The translations under genes and the position numbers were made by a program. A model generated the notes under the pieces. The model saw only the letters and a program-made list of their open reading frames with translations. It was not told the DNA's origin and did no database searches. A stretch of DNA of 64,000 nucleotides, taken from assembly GCF_020164955.1 (NCBI RefSeq), contig NZ_JAIUHG010000025.1:1-64000 (forward strand), written 5' to 3'. Origin of the DNA: Mesorhizobium sp. CA8. GTDB lineage: Bacteria > Pseudomonadota > Alphaproteobacteria > Rhizobiales > Rhizobiaceae. Shown one piece after another: positions 36,388-45,444 of the stretch (its first letter is position 1; each line of letters begins with the position of its first letter).

Positions 36388-37093
36388 GAAGGTTGATCAT
36401 CCGGCCGCGCCCGACGATGACGCGCCGCATCTTCTGGTTGTCGATGACGACACGCGTATCCGCAACCTGCTCAAGCAGTATCTGTCCGAGAACGGCTTTC
36501 GCGTCACCGTCGCCGGCAATTCCGGCGAGGCCAGGCGCAAGCTCGCCGGCCTCGACTTCGACCTTCTGGTGCTCGATGTCATGATGCCGGGCGAGACCGG
36601 CGTTGACCTCACCAAGGCGTTGCGGGCCGAGAAGAACGTGCCGATCCTGATGCTGACGGCGCTGTCCGAGACCGACAGCCGCATCACCGGGCTGGAGGCC
36701 GGCGCCGACGATTACCTGCCGAAACCGTTCGATCCGCGCGAGCTGATCCTGCGCATCAACAACATCCTGCGCCGTGGCGGCCCGGCAACAACGCCGAAGG
36801 TCGAACAGCTGGTGTTCGGACCCTATACGTTCCAGATCGCCAAGCGCGAATTGAAGCGTGGCGGCGAGGCGCTTAAGCTGACTGATCGCGAGCAGGAGAT
36901 CCTCGCGATCTTCGCCGCGCGGGCGGGCGAGACCATCCCGCGCCATGAGCTGGTGGGCGATGAATCGGATGTCGGCGAGCGCACCATCGACGTGCAGATC
37001 AACCGGCTGCGCCGCAAGATCGAACGCGATCCGTCCAATCCGGTGTGGCTCCAGACGGTGCGCGGTATTGGGTATCGGCTCAGCGTCGAATAA
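36374..37093 (+). CDS. petR: OmpR-family response regulator PetR
   Basis: This 239-aa response regulator has an N-terminal receiver with acidic pocket DDD (24-26), phosphoacceptor D68 in LVLDVMMPGETG, T95 and K117 (PKPF), and a C-terminal OmpR winged helix (LTDREQEILAIFAAR...VGERTIDVQINRLRRKIERDPSNPVWLQTVRGIGYRL). It starts inside the end of petP and is followed 51 bases on by a histidine kinase, its likely partner. In Rhodobacter PetR was reported without an adjacent kinase, so this context differs. Confidence 0.88.
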   Translation: METIEKVDHPAAPDDDAPHLLVVDDDTRIRNLLKQYLSENGFRVTVAGNSGEARRKLAGLDFDLLVLDVMMPGETGVDLTKALRAEKNVPILMLTALSETDSRITGLEAGADDYLPKPFDPRELILRINNILRRGGPATTPKVEQLVFGPYTFQIAKRELKRGGEALKLTDREQEILAIFAARAGETIPRHELVGDESDVGERTIDVQINRLRRKIERDPSNPVWLQTVRGIGYRLSVE

Positions 37094-37144
37094 ACTACCG
37101 TCGAAGGCCCTTTGCTGAACGGCCATCGACGAGCGGAAGGGCGA

Positions 37145-38560
37145 ATGGCGACCACGCAACTGGAACAGCCTGAAGGAGGCGGCCCCGGCGATCTCGCGCT
37201 GCGGACACTGAGGGCGATGCCGCGCGCTTGGAACCGGTTCTGGCGCCTGGTCGCGCTCTATATGCCGAAGCGGCTCTACGCCCGCTCGCTGATCATCGTC
37301 ATCGCGCCGATGATCCTTTTGCAGTCGGTGGTCGCCTTCGTCTTCATGGAGCGCCATTGGCAGACGGTCACGCAGCGCCTGTCGCAGGCGACCATCTCGG
37401 ACATAGCGGCCGTCATCGACATGATGGAGACCTATCCGCACGACGCCGACTACGCCAACATCATCCGCATCGCCCAGGACCGCATGCAGTTGAAGGTGGA
37501 TCTGCTGCCGCCCGATCCGCTGCCGCCGCCAGGCCCGAAGCCGTTCTTCTCGATCCTCGACGAGGCGCTATCGTCGGAGATCACCAGACAGATCAACCGT
37601 CCGTTCTGGATCGACACCGTCGGCAACTCGAATGTCGTCGAGGTTCGCGTCCAGCTCGAAGGCAAGGTGCTGCGCGTCTTCGTGCGGCGCAGCCAGGCTT
37701 ATGCCTCGAACACCCACATCTTCCTGATCTGGATGGTCGGCACCTCGCTGGTTCTGTTGATGATCGCGATTCCCTTCCTGCGCAATCAGATCAGGCCGAT
37801 CCTGACGCTTGCCGAGGCCGCCGAGAGTTTCGGCAAGGGGCGGCCGATGCCGCGCGATTTCCGCCCGCGCGGCGCCGAGGAAGTTCGCCGCGCCGGCTTC
37901 GCCTTCATCCAGATGCGTGAGCGTATCGAGCGCCAGATCGAGCAGCGCACCGCCATGCTGACCGGCGTCAGCCACGACCTCAGGACCATCCTCACCCGGT
38001 TCAAGCTGCAGCTGGCGCTGGCCGGCGGCAAGTCCGAGACCAAGGCCGCGCTGAACCAGGACATCGACGACATGCAGTCGATGCTGGAAGGCTATCTCTC
38101 CTTTGCCCGCGGCGAGGCCGCGGAGGATACCGGCCGCTTCGACCTCAATGCCTGTTTCCAGAAGCTCGGCGAGGAGGCGCAATTGCGTGGCTGCAAGCTT
38201 ACGACGACACTGACCGGCGATCCGGCCGTGCATGTGCGGCCGAACGCTTTCGCCCGTTTGCTTTCGAACGTCATCGGCAATGCATTTCGTTATGCCAAGA
38301 CCGTCGAAGTCCACGCCAACCATGGTCGCGGCTCGCTCACCGTCACCATCGACGACGACGGACCGGGCATCGCTCCCGATAAGCGCGAAGAGGTGTTCAA
38401 GCCGTTCCTGCGGCTCGACGAGGCGCGCAACCTGGACGCCAGCGGCACCGGACTTGGCCTGTCGATTGCCCGCGACATCGCCCGCAGCCATGGCGGCGAC
38501 ATCAGTCTCGAGGACAGCCCGCTCGGCGGCTTGCGCGCCGTCATCAAAGTTCCCGCGTAA
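37145..38560 (+). CDS. EnvZ-like sensor histidine kinase
   Basis: This is a 471-aa membrane kinase with TM1 at about 48-67, a periplasmic sensor of about 120 residues with a Pro-rich loop (LLPPDPLPPPGPKP), TM2 at 192-211 and a HAMP region. The phospho-acceptor is H277 in GVSHDLRTILTR, and the ATP-lid domain shows NVIGNAFRYA, DDGPGI (404-409) and GTGLGLS (434-440). The Pro that normally follows HDLRT is Ile (I282). It lies in the petP-petR operon and probably phosphorylates PetR. GGAAGG precedes the ATG. Confidence 0.9.
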   Translation: MATTQLEQPEGGGPGDLALRTLRAMPRAWNRFWRLVALYMPKRLYARSLIIVIAPMILLQSVVAFVFMERHWQTVTQRLSQATISDIAAVIDMMETYPHDADYANIIRIAQDRMQLKVDLLPPDPLPPPGPKPFFSILDEALSSEITRQINRPFWIDTVGNSNVVEVRVQLEGKVLRVFVRRSQAYASNTHIFLIWMVGTSLVLLMIAIPFLRNQIRPILTLAEAAESFGKGRPMPRDFRPRGAEEVRRAGFAFIQMRERIERQIEQRTAMLTGVSHDLRTILTRFKLQLALAGGKSETKAALNQDIDDMQSMLEGYLSFARGEAAEDTGRFDLNACFQKLGEEAQLRGCKLTTTLTGDPAVHVRPNAFARLLSNVIGNAFRYAKTVEVHANHGRGSLTVTIDDDGPGIAPDKREEVFKPFLRLDEARNLDASGTGLGLSIARDIARSHGGDISLEDSPLGGLRAVIKVPA

Positions 38561-38764
38561 ATCCGGCCGAGGCAGGCTTCATCCGCCCGTCATGAAATCA
38601 TGGTCAAGAGCGCGCATGAAGCGCGCGACCTTTGTTGATTCGGCCCTGCCGCCCCGCTTCGATCCGGCCCCTGCCCGGGTGCGCTGGAGCGAGGCGCGGG
38701 CTGCTGCCTGGCTGCCGTTCCGGCACCGCGCCGGCGCGCTCAGGAATTATTGCAAAGTATCGCC

Positions 38765-39829
38765 ATGCGCATCCTGATGGTCACCGACGCATGGCGACCC
38801 CAGGTCAATGGCGTGGTGCACACGCTGGAACGCCTGACCGAGGGGCTGAAACCCTTCGACGTCGAGCTCGATTTCCTGACGCCGAACCTCTTTCGCACGT
38901 TGCCGATGCCGACCTATCCCGACATCCGGCTTGCGCTGACGACGCCGGGGCATGTCGCGCGCCTGATCGAGGCCGCCAAGGCCGACCACATCCACATCGT
39001 CACCGAGGGTCCGCTCGGCATCATGGCGCGCCGTTATTGCCGCAGGACCCGCCGCCCCTTCACCACCAGCTATCACACGCGCTTTCCCGAATATCTCAGC
39101 GCCCGCCTGCCGGTGCCGGAGAGCTGGGCCTATAACTGGCTGCGCGGCTTCCACAATTCCGGACAGGGAACGCTTGTCGCCACGCGGTCGCTGGCAGACG
39201 ATCTGGCCGCTCGCGGCTTCGACAAGCTGAGGCCCTGGACGCGCGGCGTCGATACCGACCATTTCCGGCCGGACAAGCACAAGGAAACCGGATTCCCTGG
39301 CCCGGTTTTCCTATGCGTTGGCCGCGTCGCGATCGAAAAGAACCTGACCGCCTTTCTCGATCTCGACCTGCCCGGCAGCAAGGTCATCGTCGGCGAAGGG
39401 CCGGAACTGGCAAAGCTCAAGACGCGCTATCCCGACGCGCATTTCCTCGGCCACCGCCCGAATGACGAGCTGGCCGAGATCTACGCGTCGGCCGATGTCT
39501 TCGTCTTTCCGAGCCGCACCGATACCTTCGGCAATGTCATCATCGAGGCGCTGGCCAGCGGAACGCCCGTCGCCGCCTATCCGGTGACCGGACCGATCGA
39601 CATTGTCGGCGACGGCATCGGCGGAGCCGTGTCGAACGAACTGGGCGAGGCGGCGATGAAGGCGCTTCACGTCGATCGCGCCGAAGCGCGCCAGCGCGCG
39701 ATGCGCTACAGCTGGCAGGCCTGCGCCGAAATGTTCCTCGACGCGGTCGACGAGGCGTTGGGGATGCCAAGTAAGCGCGCCGATCAGGACAGGGTGGCTC
39801 CAGGTCGCCCCAGGCTCGTCCTAGAATAA
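38765..39829 (+). CDS. Glycosyltransferase family 4 protein
   Basis: This is a GT-B glycosyltransferase of 354 aa. The N-terminus MRILMVTDAWRPQVNGVVHTLERL is the GT4 acceptor-domain start, and the C-terminal donor site has VGEGPELAKLKTRYPDAHFLG and FPSRTDTFGNVIIEALASGTPVAAYPV (the E-x7-E motif). Close relatives include lipid glycosyltransferases of rhizobia, so a diacylglycerol glycolipid role is plausible but not proven. A TTG at 38750 is an alternative start with better spacing from AGGA. Its end overlaps csaA by nine bases, tail to tail. Confidence 0.88.
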   Translation: MRILMVTDAWRPQVNGVVHTLERLTEGLKPFDVELDFLTPNLFRTLPMPTYPDIRLALTTPGHVARLIEAAKADHIHIVTEGPLGIMARRYCRRTRRPFTTSYHTRFPEYLSARLPVPESWAYNWLRGFHNSGQGTLVATRSLADDLAARGFDKLRPWTRGVDTDHFRPDKHKETGFPGPVFLCVGRVAIEKNLTAFLDLDLPGSKVIVGEGPELAKLKTRYPDAHFLGHRPNDELAEIYASADVFVFPSRTDTFGNVIIEALASGTPVAAYPVTGPIDIVGDGIGGAVSNELGEAAMKALHVDRAEARQRAMRYSWQACAEMFLDAVDEALGMPSKRADQDRVAPGRPRLVLE

Positions 39830-40180
39830 GCGCCCGCCGTCCGGCACCTTGCGCTCGATGGCGCCGAGCACCACGGCGCCCTCTTCATCTGGAAAGCCCA
39901 GCGTCAGCACTTCCGACATGAACGGGCCGATCTGGCGCGGCGGGAAATTGACCACCGCGAAGACCTGGCGGCCGACAAGCGTTTCCGGCGCATAATATTT
40001 GGTGATCTGCGCCGACGACTTCTTCACCCCGATCGCCGGACCGAAATCAATTTTCAGCTTGATCGCCGGCTTGCGCGCCTCCGGGAACGGCTCCGCCTCG
40101 ACGATCGTGCCGGCACGTATATCGACACGGTCGAAATCGGCAAAGCTGATCTCGGGCTTGCGCTCGCTGCTGGAACTCAT
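39821..40180 (-). CDS. csaA: tRNA-binding protein CsaA
   Basis: This 119-aa OB-fold protein of the CsaA / EMAP-II type has the signature FDRVDIRAGTIVEAEPFPEARKPAIKLKIDFG, GVKKSSAQITKYY and VVNFPPRQIGPFMSEVLTLGF. CsaA binds tRNA and has chaperone-like activity linked to secretion in Bacillus. It follows the YbjN gene on the same strand by 18 bases, so they may be cotranscribed. Confidence 0.93.
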   Translation of the reverse strand: MSSSSERKPEISFADFDRVDIRAGTIVEAEPFPEARKPAIKLKIDFGPAIGVKKSSAQITKYYAPETLVGRQVFAVVNFPPRQIGPFMSEVLTLGFPDEEGAVVLGAIERKVPDGGRLF

Positions 40181-40198
40181 CGGCGATATGGACTTGGT

Positions 40199-40699
40199 TC
40201 AGGCGTTTCCGTGGGTCTCGAAGAGCACGCTGGAGAGCGCGTCCTTGGCCGATGTACCCGACCAGACGACGAACTGGAAGGCCTGGAAATAGCATTCACA
40301 GGCCTCCAGCGCCGAGGACAGGAGCACCTCGACCTGCTGGCTCGACGGCTCGACCCCACCGGCAAGCAGCAGCGACTGCCTGAACATAATGGCGCCTTCC
40401 TGTTCCCACAGGTCGAAATGCCCGAACAGCATCTGCTCGTTGATCAGCGACAGGAGCCGCATCACTTCCAGCGTACGCGTCTCCGGCACCTTGATGTCGA
40501 AAGCGCAGGCAAGATGCAGTGCCTCGAAATCCTCCATCCAGGAAAAGGAGACATGATAGTCGGTCCAGCTGCCGGCCACTGAAATCGAAATCTCGTCGTC
40601 GCCGGCGCGCTCGAAGGACCAGTCATTGTTGTGGGCCACCTGCTCGATGACGTCCACCGGGTGGATTTCGCGGGAGAATTCGAGTTCGAGGAGTTCCAT
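40199..40699 (-). CDS. YbjN domain-containing protein
   Basis: This 166-aa YbjN-family protein has the type III secretion chaperone-like fold: HPVDVIEQVAHNNDWSFERAGDDEISISVAG, ALHLACAFDIKVPETRTLEVMRLLSLINEQMLFGHFDLWEQEGAIMFRQSLLL. In Escherichia coli YbjN affects motility and stress genes, but the mechanism is unsettled. CAGGAAG precedes the ATG at 40699. The next gene on the same strand is csaA. Confidence 0.9.
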   Translation of the reverse strand: MELLELEFSREIHPVDVIEQVAHNNDWSFERAGDDEISISVAGSWTDYHVSFSWMEDFEALHLACAFDIKVPETRTLEVMRLLSLINEQMLFGHFDLWEQEGAIMFRQSLLLAGGVEPSSQQVEVLLSSALEACECYFQAFQFVVWSGTSAKDALSSVLFETHGNA

Positions 40700-41012
40700 G
40701 AATGCTTCCTGTGTTCAGGGGAGCGCCACACGCTCCGCGGGGCACACACGACGAACAATCTTGTCTAGAACTCGGACGGTCAGGACTTTCCAACGCAAAG
40801 ACCCAACCGGACCCCACCGCCCGGCGCATGACCCTGCTTCGAATCATGCAACAAATTCAGTCTATTGATCGGGAGTCGCGTGAACAGCCCAATTTTTCGC
40901 ACTGCGTCATCCGCATGTGGAAAGGTGGCTGTCACGAAGATTCATGCAATGCCGGTAAGCGATTCACGGCAAAGCGATTTTTCGGATCGCGCTATGTGGA
41001 AAAGTTTAACGA
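40700..41012. other. 313-base spacer between ybjN-like and ubiK genes
   Basis: No supported gene. It holds a hairpin GGAGCG-CCACA-CGCTCC (40720-40736) close to the YbjN start and an A/T-richer 3' half with several TGTGGAAA words. I see no terminator with a T tract for ubiK. Confidence 0.4.
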
Positions 41013-41315
41013 TTATTTTTTTGCGCGGGGCTTCGCAGCACCCGCAGGTGCGGCCTCTGCGGTCAGTTCGGCGAGCCTGGCCTCGAGCGCCTCGACGCGC
41101 GTCGCCAACTGGATGTTGTCTTCCCGCGCCTTGACCGCCATCTCGCGCACCGCCTCGAATTCTTCGCGCTGCACCACATCCATGGAATTCAGCATGCGCT
41201 CGGCCTGCGCCCGGAACGCCGTCTCCACTTCGCGCCGCACGCCCTGCGCGGCACCCGCGGCATCGGTCATGATCTTTGCGAATTCGTCGAGAATGCGGTT
41301 CGGTCCGGTCGCCAT
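41013..41315 (-). CDS. ubiK: Accessory factor UbiK family protein
   Basis: This 100-aa protein of the BMFP/UbiK family (formerly YqiC) helps the aerobic ubiquinone-synthesis complex. It has the N-terminal amphipathic segment NRILDEFAKIMTDAAGAAQGVRREVETAFRAQAERMLNSMDVV, then a coiled coil (EEFEAVREMAVKAREDNIQLATRVEALEARLAEL) and an Ala/Lys tail. GAGGAT precedes the ATG at 41315. It is divergent from lgt, and the two probably share the 132-base promoter region. Confidence 0.88.
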   Translation of the reverse strand: MATGPNRILDEFAKIMTDAAGAAQGVRREVETAFRAQAERMLNSMDVVQREEFEAVREMAVKAREDNIQLATRVEALEARLAELTAEAAPAGAAKPRAKK

Positions 41316-41447
41316 GGCAGATCCTCGCTTTGTCGTTTTGACGTAGTGGCGCACGGCGCCGAATGCAAGCGAAGCCTTGCCTTGACCCCGCCAAAACCCT
41401 GCCGCATGGTCCGCGCCCAATCGTGACCGTCACCGGGGACCTCCGTT

Positions 41448-42302
41448 TTGAGCGAATATTTCCTGCTGCCGCTGGCCTCCCTGCCCTTCCCCAACATCGA
41501 TCCGGTCATCGTCCATATCGGGCCGCTGGCGGTGCATTGGTATGGCGTCGGCTACATTATCGGCATCCTCTTTGCCTGGTGGTACGCCAAGCGCCTCGTC
41601 ACCAACCCGCGCCTCTGGCCGGACGGCAAGCTGCCGATGAAGCCCGAGGACCTCGACGACTTTATCGTCTGGGCGGCCATCGGCGTCGTGCTGGGCGGAC
41701 GCACCGGCTACGTGCTCTTCTACGACCTGCCTCGCTACATCGCGCATCCACTCGACATCTTCGCCGTCTGGCAAGGCGGCATGTCGTTCCATGGCGGCCT
41801 GCTTGGCGTCATCTTCGCCATGACGCTGTTTTCGCTCAGGCGCCGCATCCCCACCTGGACATTGTTCGATGTGGTGTCGGCTGGTGTGCCTGTCGGACTC
41901 GGCCTCGTGCGTGTCGCCAACTTCATCAATTCGGAGCTTTGGGGTCGGCCGTCGGATGTGCCTTGGGCGATCGAATTCCCCAATGGCGGCCCGTTCACCC
42001 GCCATCCCAGCCAGCTCTACGAGGCCTTGCTCGAAGGCCTCGTGCTCTTCCTGGTGCTGCGCCTCCTCACCCATTCGCGCCTGAAACTGAAGACGCCGCG
42101 CTTCGTCGGCGGGGCCTTCATCTGCGGCTACGGCCTGTCGCGCATTTTCGTCGAGTTCTTCCGCGAGCCCGACCAGCAGCTCGGGTATCTGCTTGGCACC
42201 AACTGGCTGACCATGGGCATGATCCTGTCCACGCCGATGGTGCTTGCCGGCATCTGGGCCATGGTCACTGCAAAACCGGCGGCCGAGCCGCGGGCGGCAT
42301 GA
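41448..42302 (+). CDS. lgt: Prolipoprotein diacylglyceryl transferase
   Basis: Lgt (284 aa) transfers diacylglyceryl from phosphatidylglycerol to the lipobox cysteine of prolipoproteins in the inner membrane. Seen: several membrane segments, the essential H-G-G-L-L-G motif (WQGGMSFHGGLLG), the Lgt signature GLVRVANFINSELWGRP and HPSQLYEALLEGL. The start is a TTG at 41448. Its stop overlaps the next gene's ATG (ATGA). Lgt serves the lipoproteins encoded elsewhere in the window. Confidence 0.95.
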   Translation: MSEYFLLPLASLPFPNIDPVIVHIGPLAVHWYGVGYIIGILFAWWYAKRLVTNPRLWPDGKLPMKPEDLDDFIVWAAIGVVLGGRTGYVLFYDLPRYIAHPLDIFAVWQGGMSFHGGLLGVIFAMTLFSLRRRIPTWTLFDVVSAGVPVGLGLVRVANFINSELWGRPSDVPWAIEFPNGGPFTRHPSQLYEALLEGLVLFLVLRLLTHSRLKLKTPRFVGGAFICGYGLSRIFVEFFREPDQQLGYLLGTNWLTMGMILSTPMVLAGIWAMVTAKPAAEPRAA

Positions 42303-43366
42303 CCCGGCTGAAGGAGCGCATCATAGGCCTGATCGGCGCGGCGGGGCCGATCCCGGTCAGCGAATATATGGCGCTCTGCCTGTTCGATCCCGACGAGGGC
42401 TATTACACGACGCGCGAGCCCTTCGGCGCCGCCGGTGACTTCATCACCGCGCCCGAGATCAGCCAGATGTTCGGCGAGCTCGTCGCCGTCTGGCTCTACC
42501 AGGCCTGGCAGGGTGCCGGCCGGCCGTTGCCCGCGACCTTCGCCGAGATCGGTCCCGGCCGCGGCACCTTGATGAAGGACATGCTGCGCACCTGGTCGCG
42601 GCTCGACCCGGCGCTCCTGGCCGGCGCCTCCTTTGCCATGATCGAGACCAGCCCGCGCCTGGCTGAGATCCAGAAGCAGACGCTTGCCGGCGAGAGCGCG
42701 CCGCTTGCCTGGCACCAGACCATCGACACGCTGCCGCGGCAGCCGCTCTTTATCGTCGGCAACGAATTGTTCGACGCTGTGCCGATCCGGCAGTTCGTCT
42801 ATGTCGGCACGGGCTGGCGCGAGCGCGTTGTCGGCCTCGACGGCGCCGATGAACTGCACTTTTTCGCCGGCGCGGGGTCGGTCGACCCGGCACTGCTGCC
42901 GGCCGCCGCTGCCGATGCGCCGCAAGGCGCCATCGTCGAAGTGGCGCCTGCCCGTTCGGCGCTGATGTCGCAGATCGCCGAACGCATAGCCGGCCGGGGC
43001 GGCGCCGGCCTCTTCATCGACTACGGCTATCTGCAGGCAGGGATCGGCGACACTTTCCAGGCGCTGCGCCGACACCAGCGCGAGGACGTTTTGGCCAATC
43101 CGGGCGAAGCCGACCTAACCGCCCATGTCGACTTCGCCGCTCTTGCCGACGTGGCGCGCGCTCACGGTCTCAATGTGCAATTGTCGACCCAGGGCGAGTT
43201 CCTGCTCGGCATGGGCCTGCTCGAGCGCGCCGGCACGCTTGGCGCTCATGCCGATCCCGAGACACGTCAAGCCATCTCGGACGCGGTCGAACGCCTGGGC
43301 GGCCCCGACGCGATGGGTGAACTGTTCAAGGTCGTAAAGATCCTGCCGGCGGCCAAAGCTGCCTGA
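42299..43366 (+). CDS. MidA/NDUFAF7-type SAM-dependent methyltransferase
   Basis: This 355-aa class I methyltransferase of the MidA / NDUFAF7 family methylates an arginine of a complex I subunit in mitochondria. Signature blocks: YMALCLFDPDEGYYTTREPFGAAGDFITAPEISQMFGEL, the SAM loop AEIGPGRGTLMKDML, IVGNELFDAVPIRQF, FIDYGY and LTAHVDFAALADVA. It overlaps lgt by four bases, a pairing common in alphaproteobacteria. The bacterial target is probably NuoD-like but is not shown here. Confidence 0.92.
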   Translation: MTRLKERIIGLIGAAGPIPVSEYMALCLFDPDEGYYTTREPFGAAGDFITAPEISQMFGELVAVWLYQAWQGAGRPLPATFAEIGPGRGTLMKDMLRTWSRLDPALLAGASFAMIETSPRLAEIQKQTLAGESAPLAWHQTIDTLPRQPLFIVGNELFDAVPIRQFVYVGTGWRERVVGLDGADELHFFAGAGSVDPALLPAAAADAPQGAIVEVAPARSALMSQIAERIAGRGGAGLFIDYGYLQAGIGDTFQALRRHQREDVLANPGEADLTAHVDFAALADVARAHGLNVQLSTQGEFLLGMGLLERAGTLGAHADPETRQAISDAVERLGGPDAMGELFKVVKILPAAKAA

Positions 43367-43449
43367 GATCGCGGCCTTGCCGTCTGGTCTGCTTCGTTCT
43401 CCGAACTTCGCCTTGACGAGACCGCCCCGCACGGACGACAAACCCAACC

Positions 43450-44238
43450 ATGCTGAATCAGACCAGACCCGATCCAGTACGCTCGCCGCTGCTTGAAAAG
43501 GCGCCAGGCATGCGCCACGGCTATTTCACGCGCATCGGCGGCGTCTCCGACGGCATCTATCGGGGGCTCAACATCGGCACGGGCTCCAGCGACGATCAGA
43601 TACTGGTCGCCGAGAACCGGCGGCGCGTTGCCGACTGGATGGGCGTGCCGGCGGATCATCTGTTGACCGCGCACCAGATCCATTCGCCGGATGTCGTTGT
43701 CGCCAGGCAACCCTTCGCCGGTCCTCGCCCGAAAGCCGACGCCATCGTCACCGACCGTCCCGGCATCGCCATCGGCGCCTCGACCGCCGATTGCGGGCCG
43801 GTTCTCTTCGCCGATGCCGAGGCGCGCGTCATCGGCGCCGCCCATGCGGGCTGGAAGGGCGCTTTCACCGGCGTGCTCGAAAACACCATCCTTGCCATGG
43901 AGGGCCTCGGCGCCCACCGCGACCGCATCATCGCCGTGCTTGGCCCCTCGATCGGCCCTGACAATTACGAGGTCGGGCCGGAATTCGTCGCCCGCTTTCT
44001 CGAGGCCGATGCAGGCAATCACCGCTATTTCAGCCCGTCGAAGACGACCGGCCACTCGATGTTCGACCTCAACCGATATACGATCGACCGGCTCCGCAAG
44101 GCCGGCGTGACCGCTGAAGGCCTTGGCCGCTGCACTTACGCGGAAGAAGAGCTTTTCTATTCCTACCGGCGCACCACACACCGCAAGGAAGCGGATTATG
44201 GGCGCCAGGTTTCAGCAATCGTTCTGGAGAAAGAGTAA
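43450..44238 (+). CDS. pgeF: Peptidoglycan editing factor PgeF (laccase-domain, YfiH)
   Basis: This 262-aa protein of the YfiH/PgeF family removes wrongly added residues at position 1 of the peptidoglycan stem; it was earlier called a polyphenol oxidase. The active-site set is visible: HQIHSPDVV (His), ADCGPVLF (Cys) and GAAHAGWKGA (His), then HRYFSPSK, RCTYAEEELFYSYRR. It lies in the lgt run, 83 bases after midA, and its stop shares a base with the next start (TAATG). Confidence 0.93.
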   Translation: MLNQTRPDPVRSPLLEKAPGMRHGYFTRIGGVSDGIYRGLNIGTGSSDDQILVAENRRRVADWMGVPADHLLTAHQIHSPDVVVARQPFAGPRPKADAIVTDRPGIAIGASTADCGPVLFADAEARVIGAAHAGWKGAFTGVLENTILAMEGLGAHRDRIIAVLGPSIGPDNYEVGPEFVARFLEADAGNHRYFSPSKTTGHSMFDLNRYTIDRLRKAGVTAEGLGRCTYAEEELFYSYRRTTHRKEADYGRQVSAIVLEKE

Positions 44239-45389
44239 TGGCGCTGCATTTCGAACGTTCGGAATTCGACGCGCGGCGCGACCGGCTGCTGATCGAAATG
44301 GCCGAGAAGAAGCTCGACGCCGTGCTCCTGTTCGCGCAGGAGAGCATGTACTGGCTGACCGGCTATGACACTTTCGGCTTCTGCTTTTTCCAGTGCCTGG
44401 TAGTGAAGGCCGACGGCTCGATGGTGCTGCTCACCCGTTCGGCCGATCTCAGGCAGGCGCGCCACACCTCGACCATCGAAAACATCGTGCTGTGGACCGA
44501 CCGTCAGGGCGCCAATCCGGCGATCGACCTGCGCAACCTGCTCAACGATCTCGATCTGCTCGGCGCCCGCATCGGGGTGGAATACGACACCCATGGCCTG
44601 ACCGCCTATAACGGCCGCCGTCTGGACGAGCAGTTGCAGACCTTCGGCCAAATCGCCGATGCTTCCGGTATCGTCGGCCGGCTGCGCCTGTTCAAGAGCC
44701 CGGCGGAGATCGCCAAGGCGGAAAAGGCAGCCAATCTATCCGACGACGCGCTGGACGCGGCGCTACCGCTGATCAAGCAAGGCGGCGACGAAGGGCTCAT
44801 CCTTGCCGCCATGCAGGGCGCGGTCTTTGCCGGCGGCGGCGACTACCCCGCCAATGAGTATATCATCGGCTCCGGCGCCGACGCCTTGCTCTGCCGCTAC
44901 AAGGCAGGCCGCCGCAAGCTCACCAAGAACGACCAGCTGACGCTCGAATGGGCCGGCGTCTTCCACCACTATCATGCCCCGATGATGCGCACCGTTCTGA
45001 CCGGCAAGGTGTCGAAACGTCACCAGGAATTGTTCGACGCTTCCCGTGCCGCCCTGCTCGCTGTCGAAAAGGCGATGACGCCGGGCAACACTTTCGGCGA
45101 CGTCTTCGATGCGCACGCCCGCACCCTCGAAGCGCACAACCTGACCAAGCACCGGCTGAACGCCTGCGGCTATTCGGTCGGCGCCCGATTCACGCCGTCC
45201 TGGATGGACATGCCGATGTTCTACCAGGGCAATCCGGAGCCGATCGCACCCAATATGACGTTGTTTGCGCATATGATCATCATGGACTCCGAGACCGAGA
45301 CCGCGATGACCCTTGGCCGCACCTACCTCACCACGGAATCGGGGCCGAAGCCGCTGTCGCGCCATGATCTCGACTTGATCGTGCAGTGA
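44238..45389 (+). CDS. M24 (Xaa-Pro peptidase/creatinase fold) protein with degenerate metal site
   Basis: This 383-aa protein has an N-terminal creatinase domain (to about 145) and a C-terminal pita-bread domain. The usual metal ligands look lost: the first Asp aligns with E237 (LTLEWAG), the second with P248 (HAPMMRT, the RT kept), and the catalytic-site His of GHG with Y312 (CGYSVG). The two Glu are not seen in EPG or RxED contexts. It may be a metal-free hydrolase like creatinase, or non-enzymatic. It is translationally coupled to pgeF. The fold call is firm and the reaction open. Confidence 0.85.
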   Translation: MALHFERSEFDARRDRLLIEMAEKKLDAVLLFAQESMYWLTGYDTFGFCFFQCLVVKADGSMVLLTRSADLRQARHTSTIENIVLWTDRQGANPAIDLRNLLNDLDLLGARIGVEYDTHGLTAYNGRRLDEQLQTFGQIADASGIVGRLRLFKSPAEIAKAEKAANLSDDALDAALPLIKQGGDEGLILAAMQGAVFAGGGDYPANEYIIGSGADALLCRYKAGRRKLTKNDQLTLEWAGVFHHYHAPMMRTVLTGKVSKRHQELFDASRAALLAVEKAMTPGNTFGDVFDAHARTLEAHNLTKHRLNACGYSVGARFTPSWMDMPMFYQGNPEPIAPNMTLFAHMIIMDSETETAMTLGRTYLTTESGPKPLSRHDLDLIVQ

Positions 45390-45444
45390 ATCCATAATGG
45401 TTGGTTCGCGCGGGGGCGTTCGCCAACAGGGAGTTTTCAGGCAA

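Noticed and set aside
39821..39829. Overlap of glycosyltransferase and csaA as a sign of misannotation
   Set aside because: Both stops are in frame with fully conserved proteins; a nine-base tail-to-tail overlap is ordinary.
40900..41010. TGTGGAAA words as DnaA boxes of a replication origin
   Set aside because: They differ from the TTATCCACA consensus, are only two or three, and there is no dnaA, parAB or repABC gene nearby.
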